From Staphylococcus ureilyticus (GTDB lineage Bacteria; Bacillota; Bacilli; Staphylococcales; Staphylococcaceae): a stretch of 36,324 nt of DNA. Below, one piece after another: positions 15,639 through 24,794 of the stretch. Each line of letters opens with the position of its first letter. Positions within the stretch are counted from its first letter, which is position 1. Position numbers and translations under genes: made by a program. The notes beneath the pieces were generated by a model that was given only the letters and a program-made list of their open reading frames with translations, did not search any database and was not told the DNA's origin. The stretch spans positions 1 through 36,324 of the forward strand of contig NZ_PPRL01000007.1 in the NCBI RefSeq assembly GCF_002902235.1, in the 5' to 3' direction.

Positions 15639-17045
15639 TTATACCTCCTCAACGCCTTCTATTTTGAATAATTTTACTGCATTGTTATAACAAATATCTT
15701 TCACTATTTGAGTGATAGTTTCTTCTGATAATTGAATCTCACCTTTTTCAATTCTATCTCCTAAGAAATTACATAATATTCTTCTAAAGTACTCATGACG
15801 TGTATACGAAATCATGCTACGTGAATCTGTGAGCATGCCTACAAATTTAGATAATAAGCCGACATTAGCATACTCTACTAAATGTTGTTCCATACCTTCT
15901 TTTGTATCGTTAAACCACCATGCAGCACCGAGTTGGACTTTGTGATGACTATTTGTAAAGTTCCCTGCAGTTGCTTGTACCATTAAATGATCATTGCCAT
16001 TATTTGGGTAAATGATGGTATCTGATAAAGCATGATTTTGCTCAAGATGATCTAGTAATGCATTTAATTTCTTAGCACTCAACTGTTCACCTACACTATC
16101 AAAACCACTATCTGGTCCTGTAATTTTAAACATGTTTGAGTTATTATTTCTTGTTGGTCCGAGGTGGAATTGTACAACCCAACCTAATTCTTCATAAACT
16201 TTACTAATTTCAGTTAATATATAACCTGCTAATTCATATTGTTCAGTTTCTGTTACTTGTTCACCACGTTTGAGCGCATTATAAATTTCAGTTGCTGTGT
16301 CAATCGTTGCTGTTACTAAAGGTGTCTTTTCAAAACTTTGGTCTGAACTGCGCGCACCTTGTCTATCAAAATAATGTACACGTGCTTTTAATGCATCAAT
16401 ATAAGCATTTAAATCTTGGATGTCGCAATCAGTCGCTTGATTCAACTGGTCAATTTTTGTATTGATAGATTCATGATTTAAGAAAACGTAACTATCCGGT
16501 CTAAATGTAGGTATAACTTTAAATGTAACGTTGCTATCTTCGTTTAATAACTTATGATATTTTAAGTCATCACATGGATCATCTGTCGTACATACCACCT
16601 TAACATTACTTTGCTTAATTAGATTTTGTGGTGTATGTGAAGGTTTTGCTAACTTTTTATTTAATGATTTATATAATTTACTGATATTCACTTTATCTAA
16701 ATCTGTATCCTCATTAAAATAGCGTTTTAATTCTAATGCACACCAATGATACATCGGGTTTACAATCGCATACGGTAACATATGCATAAATGCTTGGAAT
16801 TTATCAAAATCATCAACACTGCCTGTAATAAAAGCTTCCTCAATGCCATAAACTCTCATTAAACGCCATTTATAATGATCTCCACCTAGCCATAACTGTG
16901 TAATATTGTCATAATTTTTATTTTCGTAAATTTCTTTTGGATCTAAGTGACAATGAAAATCATAAATCGGTAAATCTTTAACTTTCTGGTATAGTTTTAC
17001 TGCTGTTTTACTATTTAATAAAAAATTGTCATTAATTAAAGTCAT
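15639..17045 (-). CDS. uxaC: Glucuronate isomerase
   Basis: Isomerises D-glucuronate to D-fructuronate (and galacturonate to tagaturonate in organisms with that branch). The 468-residue length is normal. The amidohydrolase-fold metal motif DFHCHLDP is near residue 30, followed by LGGDHYKWRLMRVYGI, QFHLGPTRNNN and a late GMLTDSRSM. AAAGGAG precedes the ATG. No uxaA or uxaB (galacturonate branch) lies in the operon, so I infer that glucuronate is the intended substrate. Confidence 0.96.
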   Translation of the reverse strand: MTLINDNFLLNSKTAVKLYQKVKDLPIYDFHCHLDPKEIYENKNYDNITQLWLGGDHYKWRLMRVYGIEEAFITGSVDDFDKFQAFMHMLPYAIVNPMYHWCALELKRYFNEDTDLDKVNISKLYKSLNKKLAKPSHTPQNLIKQSNVKVVCTTDDPCDDLKYHKLLNEDSNVTFKVIPTFRPDSYVFLNHESINTKIDQLNQATDCDIQDLNAYIDALKARVHYFDRQGARSSDQSFEKTPLVTATIDTATEIYNALKRGEQVTETEQYELAGYILTEISKVYEELGWVVQFHLGPTRNNNSNMFKITGPDSGFDSVGEQLSAKKLNALLDHLEQNHALSDTIIYPNNGNDHLMVQATAGNFTNSHHKVQLGAAWWFNDTKEGMEQHLVEYANVGLLSKFVGMLTDSRSMISYTRHEYFRRILCNFLGDRIEKGEIQLSEETITQIVKDICYNNAVKLFKIEGVEEV

Positions 17046-17060
17046 ATAATTGCTCCTTTT

Positions 17061-18356
17061 CTATAATCCTAATAATTTTGGAAGGAATAATGATAATTGT
17101 GGTATAAAAGTAATGATTAGCATTAAAATAATTAAAGCTACAAAATATGGAATTAAATATTTAAATACTGATTCAACACGTACACCGCCTACACTTGCTC
17201 CTACAAACAACGCACTACCAACTGGTGGTGTGATATTACCAATACATAAGTTAAAAGCGATAATGATACCAAAATGAATGGGATCAAGACCTAATACTTC
17301 TGAAATCGGTAAAAAGATTGGTGTAAATATAAGTACTGCTGGTGTAATATCCATAAAAGTACCAATGACTAATAAAATAACGTTGATTAATAATAACAGT
17401 GCAATTGGATTGTCAGTCATTGAGATAATGCCATTGGATATTGCTTCCGGTAAGCCGGTATAACTCATCACAAGTGAAAATAACGCCGAAGCGGTGATTA
17501 GAAATAAAATCATACCGCTAATTTCAGCTGTTTCTTTGATAACGTTGGATAATTGTTTGATTTTTAAGCTTTTATAAATTAGCGAAAGTACTACAGAATA
17601 TAAAACTGCGACCGCTGCACCTTCTGTTGCTGTAAAAATTCCTCCGACAATACCACCAATCACTACTACTATTAAAAATAAACTCGGTAATGCATCTAAT
17701 GTTAAGAATAATCTATCTTTCCAACTAATTTTCTCTGATACTTTATAACCTTGTTTTTTCGCCATGACATAAGCAACAATCATACAAGCAATACCCCATA
17801 GAATTCCTGGAATATAACCCGCGATAAATAACGCTGCAATGGATGTCCCGCCGCTGACTAATGAATAAACAATCAATAGTGAACTCGGTGGGATAAGTAA
17901 ACCTGACGGTGCTGAAGCGATATTTGCTGCTGCTGAATATTCTTTTTTATAACCTTGTACTTTTTCCATTGGTCCCATGATACGACCCATGGCAGCTGCT
18001 GCTGCAACACTAGAACCAGAAATGGAACCAAAAAGCATATTCCCAACAATATTGGTATGCGCTAATGATCCTGGCAATCTGCCAACGAGTACCTTCGCAA
18101 AGTTAACTAATCTAAATGCAATGCCGCCGTTATTCATGATGATACCTGCTAGCACAAATAACGGAATCGCTAACATCGTAAAATCATCAATGCCCGTAAC
18201 CATACGCTGTGCTGCAGTTACGATAGTGACATCGAATGGTAAGATCAATAATAGCGTAATAATAGAACTTAAAATAATCGCTAATGCAATTGGTAAGCCA
18301 ATGATAAGAAAGATGAAGAATGTGATGAATAATACTAATCCCGCAATCATTGTCAT
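17061..18356 (-). CDS. TRAP transporter large membrane subunit (DctM type)
   Basis: Ion-coupled membrane subunit of a tripartite ATP-independent periplasmic-type (TRAP) importer. The 431-residue protein has about twelve helices and DctM signatures: NNGGIAFRLVNFAKVLVGRLPGSL, GTFMDITPAVLIFTPIFLP and GNITPPVGSALFVGAS. Its start overlaps the dctQ-type gene by four bases (ATGA). It lies 15 bases before uxaC. Operon context points to a hexuronate, probably glucuronate, as cargo. Confidence 0.94.
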   Translation of the reverse strand: MTMIAGLVLFITFFIFLIIGLPIALAIILSSIITLLLILPFDVTIVTAAQRMVTGIDDFTMLAIPLFVLAGIIMNNGGIAFRLVNFAKVLVGRLPGSLAHTNIVGNMLFGSISGSSVAAAAAMGRIMGPMEKVQGYKKEYSAAANIASAPSGLLIPPSSLLIVYSLVSGGTSIAALFIAGYIPGILWGIACMIVAYVMAKKQGYKVSEKISWKDRLFLTLDALPSLFLIVVVIGGIVGGIFTATEGAAVAVLYSVVLSLIYKSLKIKQLSNVIKETAEISGMILFLITASALFSLVMSYTGLPEAISNGIISMTDNPIALLLLINVILLVIGTFMDITPAVLIFTPIFLPISEVLGLDPIHFGIIIAFNLCIGNITPPVGSALFVGASVGGVRVESVFKYLIPYFVALIILMLIITFIPQLSLFLPKLLGL

Positions 18357-18862
18357 AAGCCATCACCGCCTTCAAGCTCATCACGCGCTTGAATTGTAGT
18401 CATTGTCTCTTTACTAAATAAATTATAAAATGCATAGAAAATAATAAATATTCCTGAAACTGGCAATGCACTATACATTGCAGCCATTGATAAACCTGTT
18501 GACGGCGCGATTTGAGACCAAGTTAACTTCACAACTTCAAAACCGCCCCAAATCATGAGCACGAGTGCCACGATAATTAATATAATGTCCGAAATCTTTT
18601 CCAAGTATAACTGTACTTTCTCAGGCAATTTTTCTCTGATAAATACAATGGCAATATGCTGTTTGATTCCAAAGACATAGCTTGCACTCAATAACCCAAA
18701 CCATATCAACAAGAATCTAACAATTTCTTCACTCGTCGTACTCGGTGTGTTAAAAATAAAGCGTGTTGCAACTTGGTAAATCGATAAAATAACCATAACA
18801 AAAAGCGTTATACCAGCTAGCGTTAACAACAATTTATCAATGATTTGCTTTGCTCTTTTCAT
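18353..18862 (-). CDS. TRAP transporter small membrane subunit (DctQ type)
   Basis: A 169-residue protein with four predicted helices and the DctQ-family core RFLLIWFGLLSASYVFGIKQHI. Such subunits pair with the large DctM subunit and are needed for transport. The ATG follows GGAGGA. The gene overlaps the end of the substrate-binding protein gene by 26 bases and the DctM gene by four, so the three transporter genes are translationally linked. Confidence 0.93.
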   Translation of the reverse strand: MKRAKQIIDKLLLTLAGITLFVMVILSIYQVATRFIFNTPSTTSEEIVRFLLIWFGLLSASYVFGIKQHIAIVFIREKLPEKVQLYLEKISDIILIIVALVLMIWGGFEVVKLTWSQIAPSTGLSMAAMYSALPVSGIFIIFYAFYNLFSKETMTTIQARDELEGGDGL

Positions 18863-19874
18863 AGCGCTGTTCCTCCTTCTCGATTAGTTTATAATCCGCT
18901 TTCGTATCCGGATTATTTTTAAATTCATCTTGAAGAGGTTTTGAAGTCGCTTTAAATGTAGATTTGTCTACATCGTGAAACTTCACGTCCATTTTTTCTG
19001 TCGCTGTTTTTTTAGCATCGCTCACTGCTTTATCCCAAATTACTTCATGCTTTTTTGTGGAATAATCTGCTGCATCTTCTAACCATTTTTGTTGTTGTTT
19101 CGTCAAGCTGTCATAGGTCTCTTTGTTCATGATTAAAATATCAGGTACGGTTGCATGTTCTGTGTAGTAATAATTTTTTGCAACTTCACCATGGTTATTC
19201 GTTGTTAAAGATGTTTCATTATTTTCTGCTGCATCAATAACACCTGATTGCATTGCAGTATACACTTCACCATAATCCATCGGTGTTGGCGTGCCACCTA
19301 ACGATTTAATTAAATCTACACTTGTCTTGCCTGGCTGAACACGAATCTTCAAGCCTTTCAAATCTTTGTTGTCTTTGATTTCTTTGTCTTTCGTGTAGAT
19401 ATTACGCATACCTGCATCATAATAAGTAATACCTAAAAATCCTTGGTCCCCTGTCGATTTAAAGAAAGCGTCTTGTACGTTTTTACGTTTCATTACGTGT
19501 CGATAATTTTCTTCTGACTCAAATAAATACGGCATATTAAATAATGAATACGTTGGCGAAAAACTTTCCAATGCCCCAGCCGAAACTTTAGTCATTTGAA
19601 TTGCATTCGTCTGTGTCATTTCTATTGCTTCACGCTCACTACCGAGCTGACCATTCGGATAAATATTCACTTTTATTTGACCATGTGATTCTTTTTCTAA
19701 TCTATCTTTAAAAATTTTTAAAGATTTATGGACAGGATGTTCCGTTGGCTGATTATGCGCTAACATGATCTCTTTTGTCTTTGTTTTAGCAATTGTCTCC
19801 TTATTTGTAAGCAACATCGATACCATCCCCATCGCAAAGAATGCGCTTACAAGAAGGAGTGTGAATTTCTTCAT
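18837..19874 (-). CDS. TRAP transporter substrate-binding protein (DctP type)
   Basis: Extracytoplasmic receptor that captures an acidic sugar for the TRAP membrane subunits. The 345-residue protein shows the carboxylate-binding arginine block GLKIRVQPG and TPMDYGEVYTAMQSGVIDAAENN, both typical of the family. The N terminus is a hydrophobic stretch (FTLLLVSAFFAMGMVSMLL) after two lysines. There is no lipobox cysteine and no clean AxA cleavage site. In a Gram-positive cell it may therefore stay tethered by an uncleaved helix. AAGGGG lies 10 bases before the ATG. Confidence 0.93.
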   Translation of the reverse strand: MKKFTLLLVSAFFAMGMVSMLLTNKETIAKTKTKEIMLAHNQPTEHPVHKSLKIFKDRLEKESHGQIKVNIYPNGQLGSEREAIEMTQTNAIQMTKVSAGALESFSPTYSLFNMPYLFESEENYRHVMKRKNVQDAFFKSTGDQGFLGITYYDAGMRNIYTKDKEIKDNKDLKGLKIRVQPGKTSVDLIKSLGGTPTPMDYGEVYTAMQSGVIDAAENNETSLTTNNHGEVAKNYYYTEHATVPDILIMNKETYDSLTKQQQKWLEDAADYSTKKHEVIWDKAVSDAKKTATEKMDVKFHDVDKSTFKATSKPLQDEFKNNPDTKADYKLIEKEEQRYEKSKANH

Positions 19875-19902
19875 AAAGATTATACCCCTTATATTGCAAT
19901 TT

Positions 19903-20874
19903 TTATCGTTTCAGTTCTCCAAAATGCGTTGATAAATTAAATACGTCACTTTCTTGTACACTTAGTGCATCTTCATTTGTCGTATGTTGTAGAACAGAAC
20001 ATTTCGTTGCAAAATCTACTGTATCTTCTGGTTGCCATGCTTTATTCAATCCATGTAATACACCTGCCATAAATGCATCACCAGCACCGATTCTGTTTAA
20101 AACAGTGTAAGTATATGCTTGGCCTTCAATATATTTTTCTTTTGTCAGCATAATACCTTGTAATGTACTTTGTTCTATATTTCTATTACTTGAAGCCATC
20201 AAATCAATGTCGTATTCGGATTGAATTGTTTTTGCACATGTCTGTATATCATCATCTAAATCATTAGTTTCAAGCAAATGTGTAGCATCTTTTTTTCCAA
20301 AAAATAGAACATCGACAAATGGTAAAATTGACTTTATTATTGGTACTGCTGTTTCTTTTGACCATAAGTTACTTCTAAAATTAATATCGAACACTATGTT
20401 AACGCCTTGTTGCTTTAGTTGCTTTAATACATCGACAATTTGATGACGAATCATTGTATTTACAGCTAACGTAATACCTGTAAATACAAAGAAATCTCCA
20501 CTTTGAGCGTTAATTTCTTCCATTACATCTTCACCATGATTCGCAAATGTTGAATGTTCGCGATCATAAATCACTTTGCCGCTACGAAATCCGAAACTCT
20601 CTTCCATATAATATGTACCAATTCGGCCATTATTATATTTCACTGAAGCAGTACCTACACGTGTTTGAAACATTTTTTGTAATGCTAAATGTCCTAGCGC
20701 GTGATTGGGTAATACCGTTAACATTTCAGTCGTATGTCCAAATTGTGCTAATGTCACAAGTGCGTTCAATTCTGCACCACCAACATTTACTTTAAACGTA
20801 TTGGCATCTTTCAACTGTTCATAATTTGGTGGCGTGTAACGTAATAATACTTCACCAAAACCATAGACCGTCAT
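19903..20874 (-). CDS. kdgK: 2-keto-3-deoxygluconate kinase
   Basis: Phosphorylates KDG to KDPG. A 323-residue PfkB/ribokinase-family protein with the substrate-binding N-terminal GGAELNALVTLAQFG, the GRIGTYYMEESFGFRSGKVIYDR segment typical of KDG kinases, and the catalytic anion-hole motif GAGDAFMAG. Only 2 bases separate it from kdgA upstream. Confidence 0.93.
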   Translation of the reverse strand: MTVYGFGEVLLRYTPPNYEQLKDANTFKVNVGGAELNALVTLAQFGHTTEMLTVLPNHALGHLALQKMFQTRVGTASVKYNNGRIGTYYMEESFGFRSGKVIYDREHSTFANHGEDVMEEINAQSGDFFVFTGITLAVNTMIRHQIVDVLKQLKQQGVNIVFDINFRSNLWSKETAVPIIKSILPFVDVLFFGKKDATHLLETNDLDDDIQTCAKTIQSEYDIDLMASSNRNIEQSTLQGIMLTKEKYIEGQAYTYTVLNRIGAGDAFMAGVLHGLNKAWQPEDTVDFATKCSVLQHTTNEDALSVQESDVFNLSTHFGELKR

Positions 20875-20876
20875 TG

Positions 20877-21494
20877 TTATACCTCACTTTTTATTTCTGA
20901 AATATATCTTTCTAAAGCATCTTTTCCTTCTTGTTGATAAATTTTTGTTATTTCGCTTCCAATGCCAACTGCAAAACTTCCAGCATCTAACCATGCTTTA
21001 TGGTTTTCTTTACCAACGCCACCTGTAGGCACAATTTCAATTTGTGGTAATGGCCCTTTGAAATCTTTAATTGACTTAGGTGTGAATTGCGTCGCTGGGA
21101 ATAATTTAAGGACTTTGCAACCATAACGTAATGATTCAACCATTTCTTTAACAGTTATACAGCCCGGAATATATGGCACATCATATAAGTTAGCGATTTT
21201 CGCTGTTTCTTTATCAAAAGATGGGCTAACGATAAATTTCGCACCATTTAAAATGGCAGTACGCGCAGAAATACTGTCTAACACTGTTCCTGCACCAATC
21301 AATGCGTCGTCTCTTTTTGATAATTCAGCTATAATTTCTATAGCGTTCGGCGTTGTTAAAGTAACCTCAATTGTGTGTAGGCCTTTATCAATAATGGTAT
21401 GTGCAATATCTAAAAAAGATTTTGCATCTTCAGTCCGCATGACAGCAATGTGTTTGCCTTGTTGAATCTCTTTCATTGTATTCATTGAATCCAT
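20877..21494 (-). CDS. kdgA: KDPG aldolase (KDPG/KHG aldolase)
   Basis: Splits 2-keto-3-deoxy-6-phosphogluconate into pyruvate and glyceraldehyde 3-phosphate. The 205-residue protein has the class I aldolase order: TIEVTLTTPNA with the catalytic glutamate, GAGTVLD, the Schiff-base lysine in VLKLFPATQF, and PTGGV. GAGGGG lies 8 bases before the first ATG. It is the first gene of the minus-strand operon and faces the LacI-type repressor across a palindromic operator. Confidence 0.93.
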   Translation of the reverse strand: MDSMNTMKEIQQGKHIAVMRTEDAKSFLDIAHTIIDKGLHTIEVTLTTPNAIEIIAELSKRDDALIGAGTVLDSISARTAILNGAKFIVSPSFDKETAKIANLYDVPYIPGCITVKEMVESLRYGCKVLKLFPATQFTPKSIKDFKGPLPQIEIVPTGGVGKENHKAWLDAGSFAVGIGSEITKIYQQEGKDALERYISEIKSEV

Positions 21495-21536
21495 GTCTTC
21501 AACCCCTCAAAAATGATATCAATTACAATACCCTTC

Positions 21537-21558
21537 AAAATAACAACGTTGTTATTTT
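21537..21558. promoter_or_regulatory. 22-bp palindromic operator for the LacI-type repressor
   Basis: AAAATAACAAC (21537-21547) is followed directly by its exact complement (21548-21558), with the central CG typical of LacI-family operators. It lies between the divergent kdgA and repressor genes, 42 bases above the kdgA start and about 80 above the repressor start. I infer that it represses the operon and perhaps the repressor gene itself. Confidence 0.82.
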
Positions 21559-21590
21559 TGTACAAAAAAATATTGTAATGCTTATCTCTA

Positions 21591-21599
21591 TGGTATAAT
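21591..21599 (+). promoter_or_regulatory. Extended -10 promoter of the repressor gene
   Basis: TGGTATAAT is a perfect -10 box with an upstream TGn extension, about 40 bases before the repressor ATG. A -35 candidate near 21573 (TTGTAA) is at short spacing, which the extended -10 could offset. Confidence 0.6.
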
Positions 21600-21639
21600 T
21601 AATTTGCATTTAAATCAATCAATTTCAAGGAGAAATTTT

Positions 21640-22584
21640 ATGGCTGTAACTTTAAAAGATGTTGCTGAAGCCTGTGGTGTCAGCTATTCCACAGTTAGTA
21701 AAGCACTTAAAAATTCTCATCTCGTAAAACCAAAAACCAAAAATTTAATTCAACAAAAAGCTTTAGAAATGAATTATATACCTAATCATTCTGCTAGAGC
21801 ACTTGTTTCAAAGAAAAGTGGCACAATTGGATTAATCTGGCCTTCTGTAGATCGTGTAGCGGTTACACACCTTATTTCAGAAATCAATCACGCCATCAAA
21901 GATTTAGGTTATGTCATGTTTGTGTCGATAGACGATGTCGCTGCCGCTTCGAAAAAATTTGTTGAATTCGGTTGTGATGGTATCGTCATTTTTGATGAAG
22001 GTGACGCAACAAACTTATCTCCAGAAATTTATAACAATGTCCCAGTCGTTGCCTATGGTGTCGATCGTGACATCCCTTATCCGATTATAAACGTAAACCA
22101 TTCAGAAGCGATGATCATGGCAATTGAAGCATTGGTCGATCAGGACATTGATCACATTGATTATATTGGTGATATACATACAAATGATACACGTCAAATC
22201 GCAAAAAAAGAAGCGATTGCTCAATATTGTGACAAACACAAGATAAATTATCGTATCATTGATTCTACAAGTTTGAATGCAATTGAAACGGAATCTGCCG
22301 TTAAACAATTTTTACAAACACACGCACTTGCACCAGGCGTGATTTGTGGCAGCTATGATATAACAGTCGGTACAATAAATGCACTAGGACCACAAGATCA
22401 CCCCGTCTTGTATTCATATGACAATATCCCTCAAATTAAAAAATTAGATTACCCAGTCAACGCGATTGGCGTTCCAACCGCTGAAATTGCTCAAACGATT
22501 GTAGCAACTTTAGATAAAGTTATTAAAGATGAAGCAACTGAGTCGGCCTATCATCTTCATCCTAAAATACAAAAAAACATTTAA
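21640..22584 (+). CDS. kdgR: LacI-family repressor of the glucuronate/KDG operon
   Basis: A 314-residue regulator. Residues 1-60 are the LacI helix-turn-helix and hinge (TLKDVAEACGVSYSTVSKAL, then IPNHSARALVSKKSGTIGLI). The rest is a sugar-binding periplasmic-protein-like domain. AAGGAG lies 7 bases before ATG 21640, which matches the usual LacI N terminus; an in-frame TTG at 21604 has no such site. It is divergent from the eight-gene hexuronate operon and is its natural regulator. The inducer is probably KDG or another pathway intermediate, which is an inference. Confidence 0.9.
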   Translation: MAVTLKDVAEACGVSYSTVSKALKNSHLVKPKTKNLIQQKALEMNYIPNHSARALVSKKSGTIGLIWPSVDRVAVTHLISEINHAIKDLGYVMFVSIDDVAAASKKFVEFGCDGIVIFDEGDATNLSPEIYNNVPVVAYGVDRDIPYPIINVNHSEAMIMAIEALVDQDIDHIDYIGDIHTNDTRQIAKKEAIAQYCDKHKINYRIIDSTSLNAIETESAVKQFLQTHALAPGVICGSYDITVGTINALGPQDHPVLYSYDNIPQIKKLDYPVNAIGVPTAEIAQTIVATLDKVIKDEATESAYHLHPKIQKNI

Positions 22585-22585
22585 A

Positions 22586-22628
22586 ATAAACATGCCCAAA
22601 CCTATTGCTAAGGTTTGGGCATGTTTAT
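22586..22628 (+). terminator. Terminator of the LacI-type repressor gene
   Basis: A perfect 18-bp stem (ATAAACATGCCCAAACCT with its complement) around a 7-base loop, starting one base past the stop codon. A T-rich stretch follows. Confidence 0.9.
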
Positions 22629-23027
22629 ATGTTTGTTTGATGTTTGACAAGAGGGTCGTTTATTAAACTGTACTGATTTAGAAGATAAGCTTAGTTTTTA
22701 AATATCATTGCTCAATAATATAATAATGAATAAGAATAGGGTGTCCTTATTTTAGTGAATGAATGGGGAGAGTTATTATATTAGTTAAATTCTATATAAA
22801 TTTGTTATGAGCTTTAAATTATGAAACGCTTATATAGTTAATATTTTGGCGCTAGGGATTATCATAAATGTTTTAACTTTTATTCTTCTATTAATCATCA
22901 GTACTTACTACCTCTATATGTCTATTATATTACGCCCTGAAATATGATTAAAATACATAGTTGGAATATATAACATTCTGTTATGGAATACATATTTCAT
23001 AAACTATAATCACTTTATTAAGCATCA
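22629..23027. other. Intergenic region with no gene seen
   Basis: About 400 AT-rich bases downstream of both the LacI-type gene and the convergent LysR gene. No credible reading frame with a ribosome binding site was found. No hairpin resembling a terminator for the LysR gene was recognised. It may be the scar of lost genes between the glucuronate operon and the bla locus. Confidence 0.45.
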
Positions 23028-23903
23028 TTATCTAGTATCTTTTAAAAATTTAATCCATTCATGAGTTACATAATTCATATAGCTATCTTTTTTCCAAATA
23101 ACTCCCAAATTCCATGACACATCTGCACCTGAAATTTCTATACCCACAAGGTCTTCATTTAAAATATTTACGATACTTTCTGGTAATATACTCACACCGA
23201 TGCCATCTCGGATCATATTTTCAATAAAAGTAATTTGAGACATTTTAGCGACCGTTTTTGGATGAAAACCAACTTTTCTGCAACTTTCAATAATTTGATC
23301 TTTTAAATAGTAATCATCATGAAACATAATAAAACGTTCATTTTTCAAATCACCTAGATAGACTGATCCTTGTTTCGCAAGCATCGCATCTTTGTTTACG
23401 ACTAGCAATAACTTTTCATTATATAGTGGGATAGCATGGTAGATATCATTATCTACAGGTAACGTAGTAATGCCTACATCAATTTCATCATTATTTAAAT
23501 AAGTCTCTACAGCTTTGCCTCCACCTTCAATGACTTCGTATGTCACTTTTGGATATTTACTATGAAAATGATTTAAACTTTCTGTAAAAAGTCTCACGTT
23601 CATAATTGCTGATATACCAACTCTAATATGGCCTTTTTCTAGATTTGTTACATCTCCCATTTCTAATGATAAATCGTCTAGCACCGCTAAAGCTTCCACG
23701 CATTTATCATAAAAAATCTGGCCGATATCCGTTAAAATAATATGCTTTTTTCTTCTATCAAATAAAGTGATATTAAATTCGTCTTCAATACTTTTAATGT
23801 TTTTACTTATTGTAGATTGCGCAATATATAAATGCTCGGATGCTTGTGTCATCCCCCCATTTTTCACAACTTCTACAAAATATTTCATTTGCTTTATTTC
23901 CAT
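23028..23903 (-). CDS. LysR-family regulator downstream of bla
   Basis: A 291-residue LysR regulator. Its N-terminal helix-turn-helix reads MKYFVEVVKNGGMTQASEHLYIAQSTIS, in pieces typical of the CidR/YwbI-like branch, followed by a complete effector domain (GHIRVGISAIMN onwards). AGAGGGG precedes the ATG. It starts only 42 bases after the bla stop codon on the same strand, so the two are probably co-transcribed. In Gram-negative ampR-ampC loci the LysR gene is divergent, so the layout differs. Whether it regulates bla or a distant target cannot be told. Confidence 0.87.
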   Translation of the reverse strand: MEIKQMKYFVEVVKNGGMTQASEHLYIAQSTISKNIKSIEDEFNITLFDRRKKHIILTDIGQIFYDKCVEALAVLDDLSLEMGDVTNLEKGHIRVGISAIMNVRLFTESLNHFHSKYPKVTYEVIEGGGKAVETYLNNDEIDVGITTLPVDNDIYHAIPLYNEKLLLVVNKDAMLAKQGSVYLGDLKNERFIMFHDDYYLKDQIIESCRKVGFHPKTVAKMSQITFIENMIRDGIGVSILPESIVNILNEDLVGIEISGADVSWNLGVIWKKDSYMNYVTHEWIKFLKDTR

Positions 23904-23945
23904 GTTTAACCCCTCTGCACCAATCTAAGTTTCGCTTACTTGAAT

Positions 23946-24794
23946 TTATTTTAATGACTTAATAGCTGTTTCTGCCGCTGTTTGAATAACTTTATCATCA
24001 GGTTTCGCATCTTTATCTGATTTTTTCGTGTAAATAGCAAGAATAATTGGCTTATTTTGCTTTTTTGGATATATAAAAGCTAAATCGTTTCGACTACCAT
24101 AGGTTAAACCTTGACCACTTTTATCTCCTACAACATCATCCTTAGATACAGCTGCTTTTATTAACGTATCTCCAGTTTCATTATGAATCATTGTATGCTT
24201 TAGTAATTCAAGGTTGGCTTTGCTCATATTTTCACTCTGTAGAAGATGATTTAACGTTGTTGCAGCTCTTTTAGGTGTGGTTGTATCATCTGTACTTTGT
24301 GGATCATATAAATTTAAATCTGGTTCGAGTCTTTGTGGATTAGTTATATGGTCTCCACGATGTATGAGTGCTTGTTGAAATCCTTTAATTCCACCTATTT
24401 CTTCGATGACTTTATTATTAGCTGTATTATCACTCTGCAACATAGAAGCTTTTATTAATGCTTTTAACGTCATTTGCTTGCCGATATATTTTTCAGTGAC
24501 GGGTGAATAAGCGACAATGTCATCTTTGGATATCACTATTTTTTTATTTAGTTCTGACGTTGGCGTGTTTTGTAATAATATACCACTTGAAATTGCTTTA
24601 TATGTAGATGCAAATGCAAACCGTTCACCTGATCTGTGCTGTACCACTTTGCCATTAGCTGTATTGACACCATAAACCCCTACAATTGTATCATTATCTT
24701 GTTCTATTTGATCAAAACTTTTTGCATCAGCGACCTTTCCTGTCACTGTGAGTAAAAAAAGCCCAAACAAAACACTTAAATAGAATTTTTTCAA
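23946..24794 (-). CDS. blaZ: Class A beta-lactamase, BlaZ-like
   Basis: Hydrolyses penicillins through an acyl-serine intermediate. Starting at TTG 24794 (8 bases after GGGGG), the protein has 282 residues, the same size as S. aureus BlaZ (281). Catalytic motifs are complete: S63-T-Y-K66, S121-D-N, E157 in the omega loop (RLEPDLN) and K225-S-G. The signal peptide lacks the lipobox cysteine of S. aureus BlaZ and should be cut after VADA, giving a soluble secreted enzyme. No blaR1 or blaI lies beside it, and no TACA-N2-TGTA BlaI box is visible upstream. This may be a species-specific chromosomal enzyme, like ARL-1 of S. arlettae, and not the transposon-borne bla. Confidence 0.93.
   Translation of the reverse strand: MKKFYLSVLFGLFLLTVTGKVADAKSFDQIEQDNDTIVGVYGVNTANGKVVQHRSGERFAFASTYKAISSGILLQNTPTSELNKKIVISKDDIVAYSPVTEKYIGKQMTLKALIKASMLQSDNTANNKVIEEIGGIKGFQQALIHRGDHITNPQRLEPDLNLYDPQSTDDTTTPKRAATTLNHLLQSENMSKANLELLKHTMIHNETGDTLIKAAVSKDDVVGDKSGQGLTYGSRNDLAFIYPKKQNKPIILAIYTKKSDKDAKPDDKVIQTAAETAIKSLK

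Noticed and set aside
17977-18399. Plus-strand 140-codon frame opposite the TRAP subunit genes
   Set aside because: It lies antisense to the confirmed DctM and DctQ coding sequences and is low in family-like features; a shadow of their codon pattern.
23028-23903. LysR gene as an AmpR equivalent
   Set aside because: AmpR genes are divergent from ampC with the operator between them; here the gene is downstream in tandem, so the comparison is not supported.
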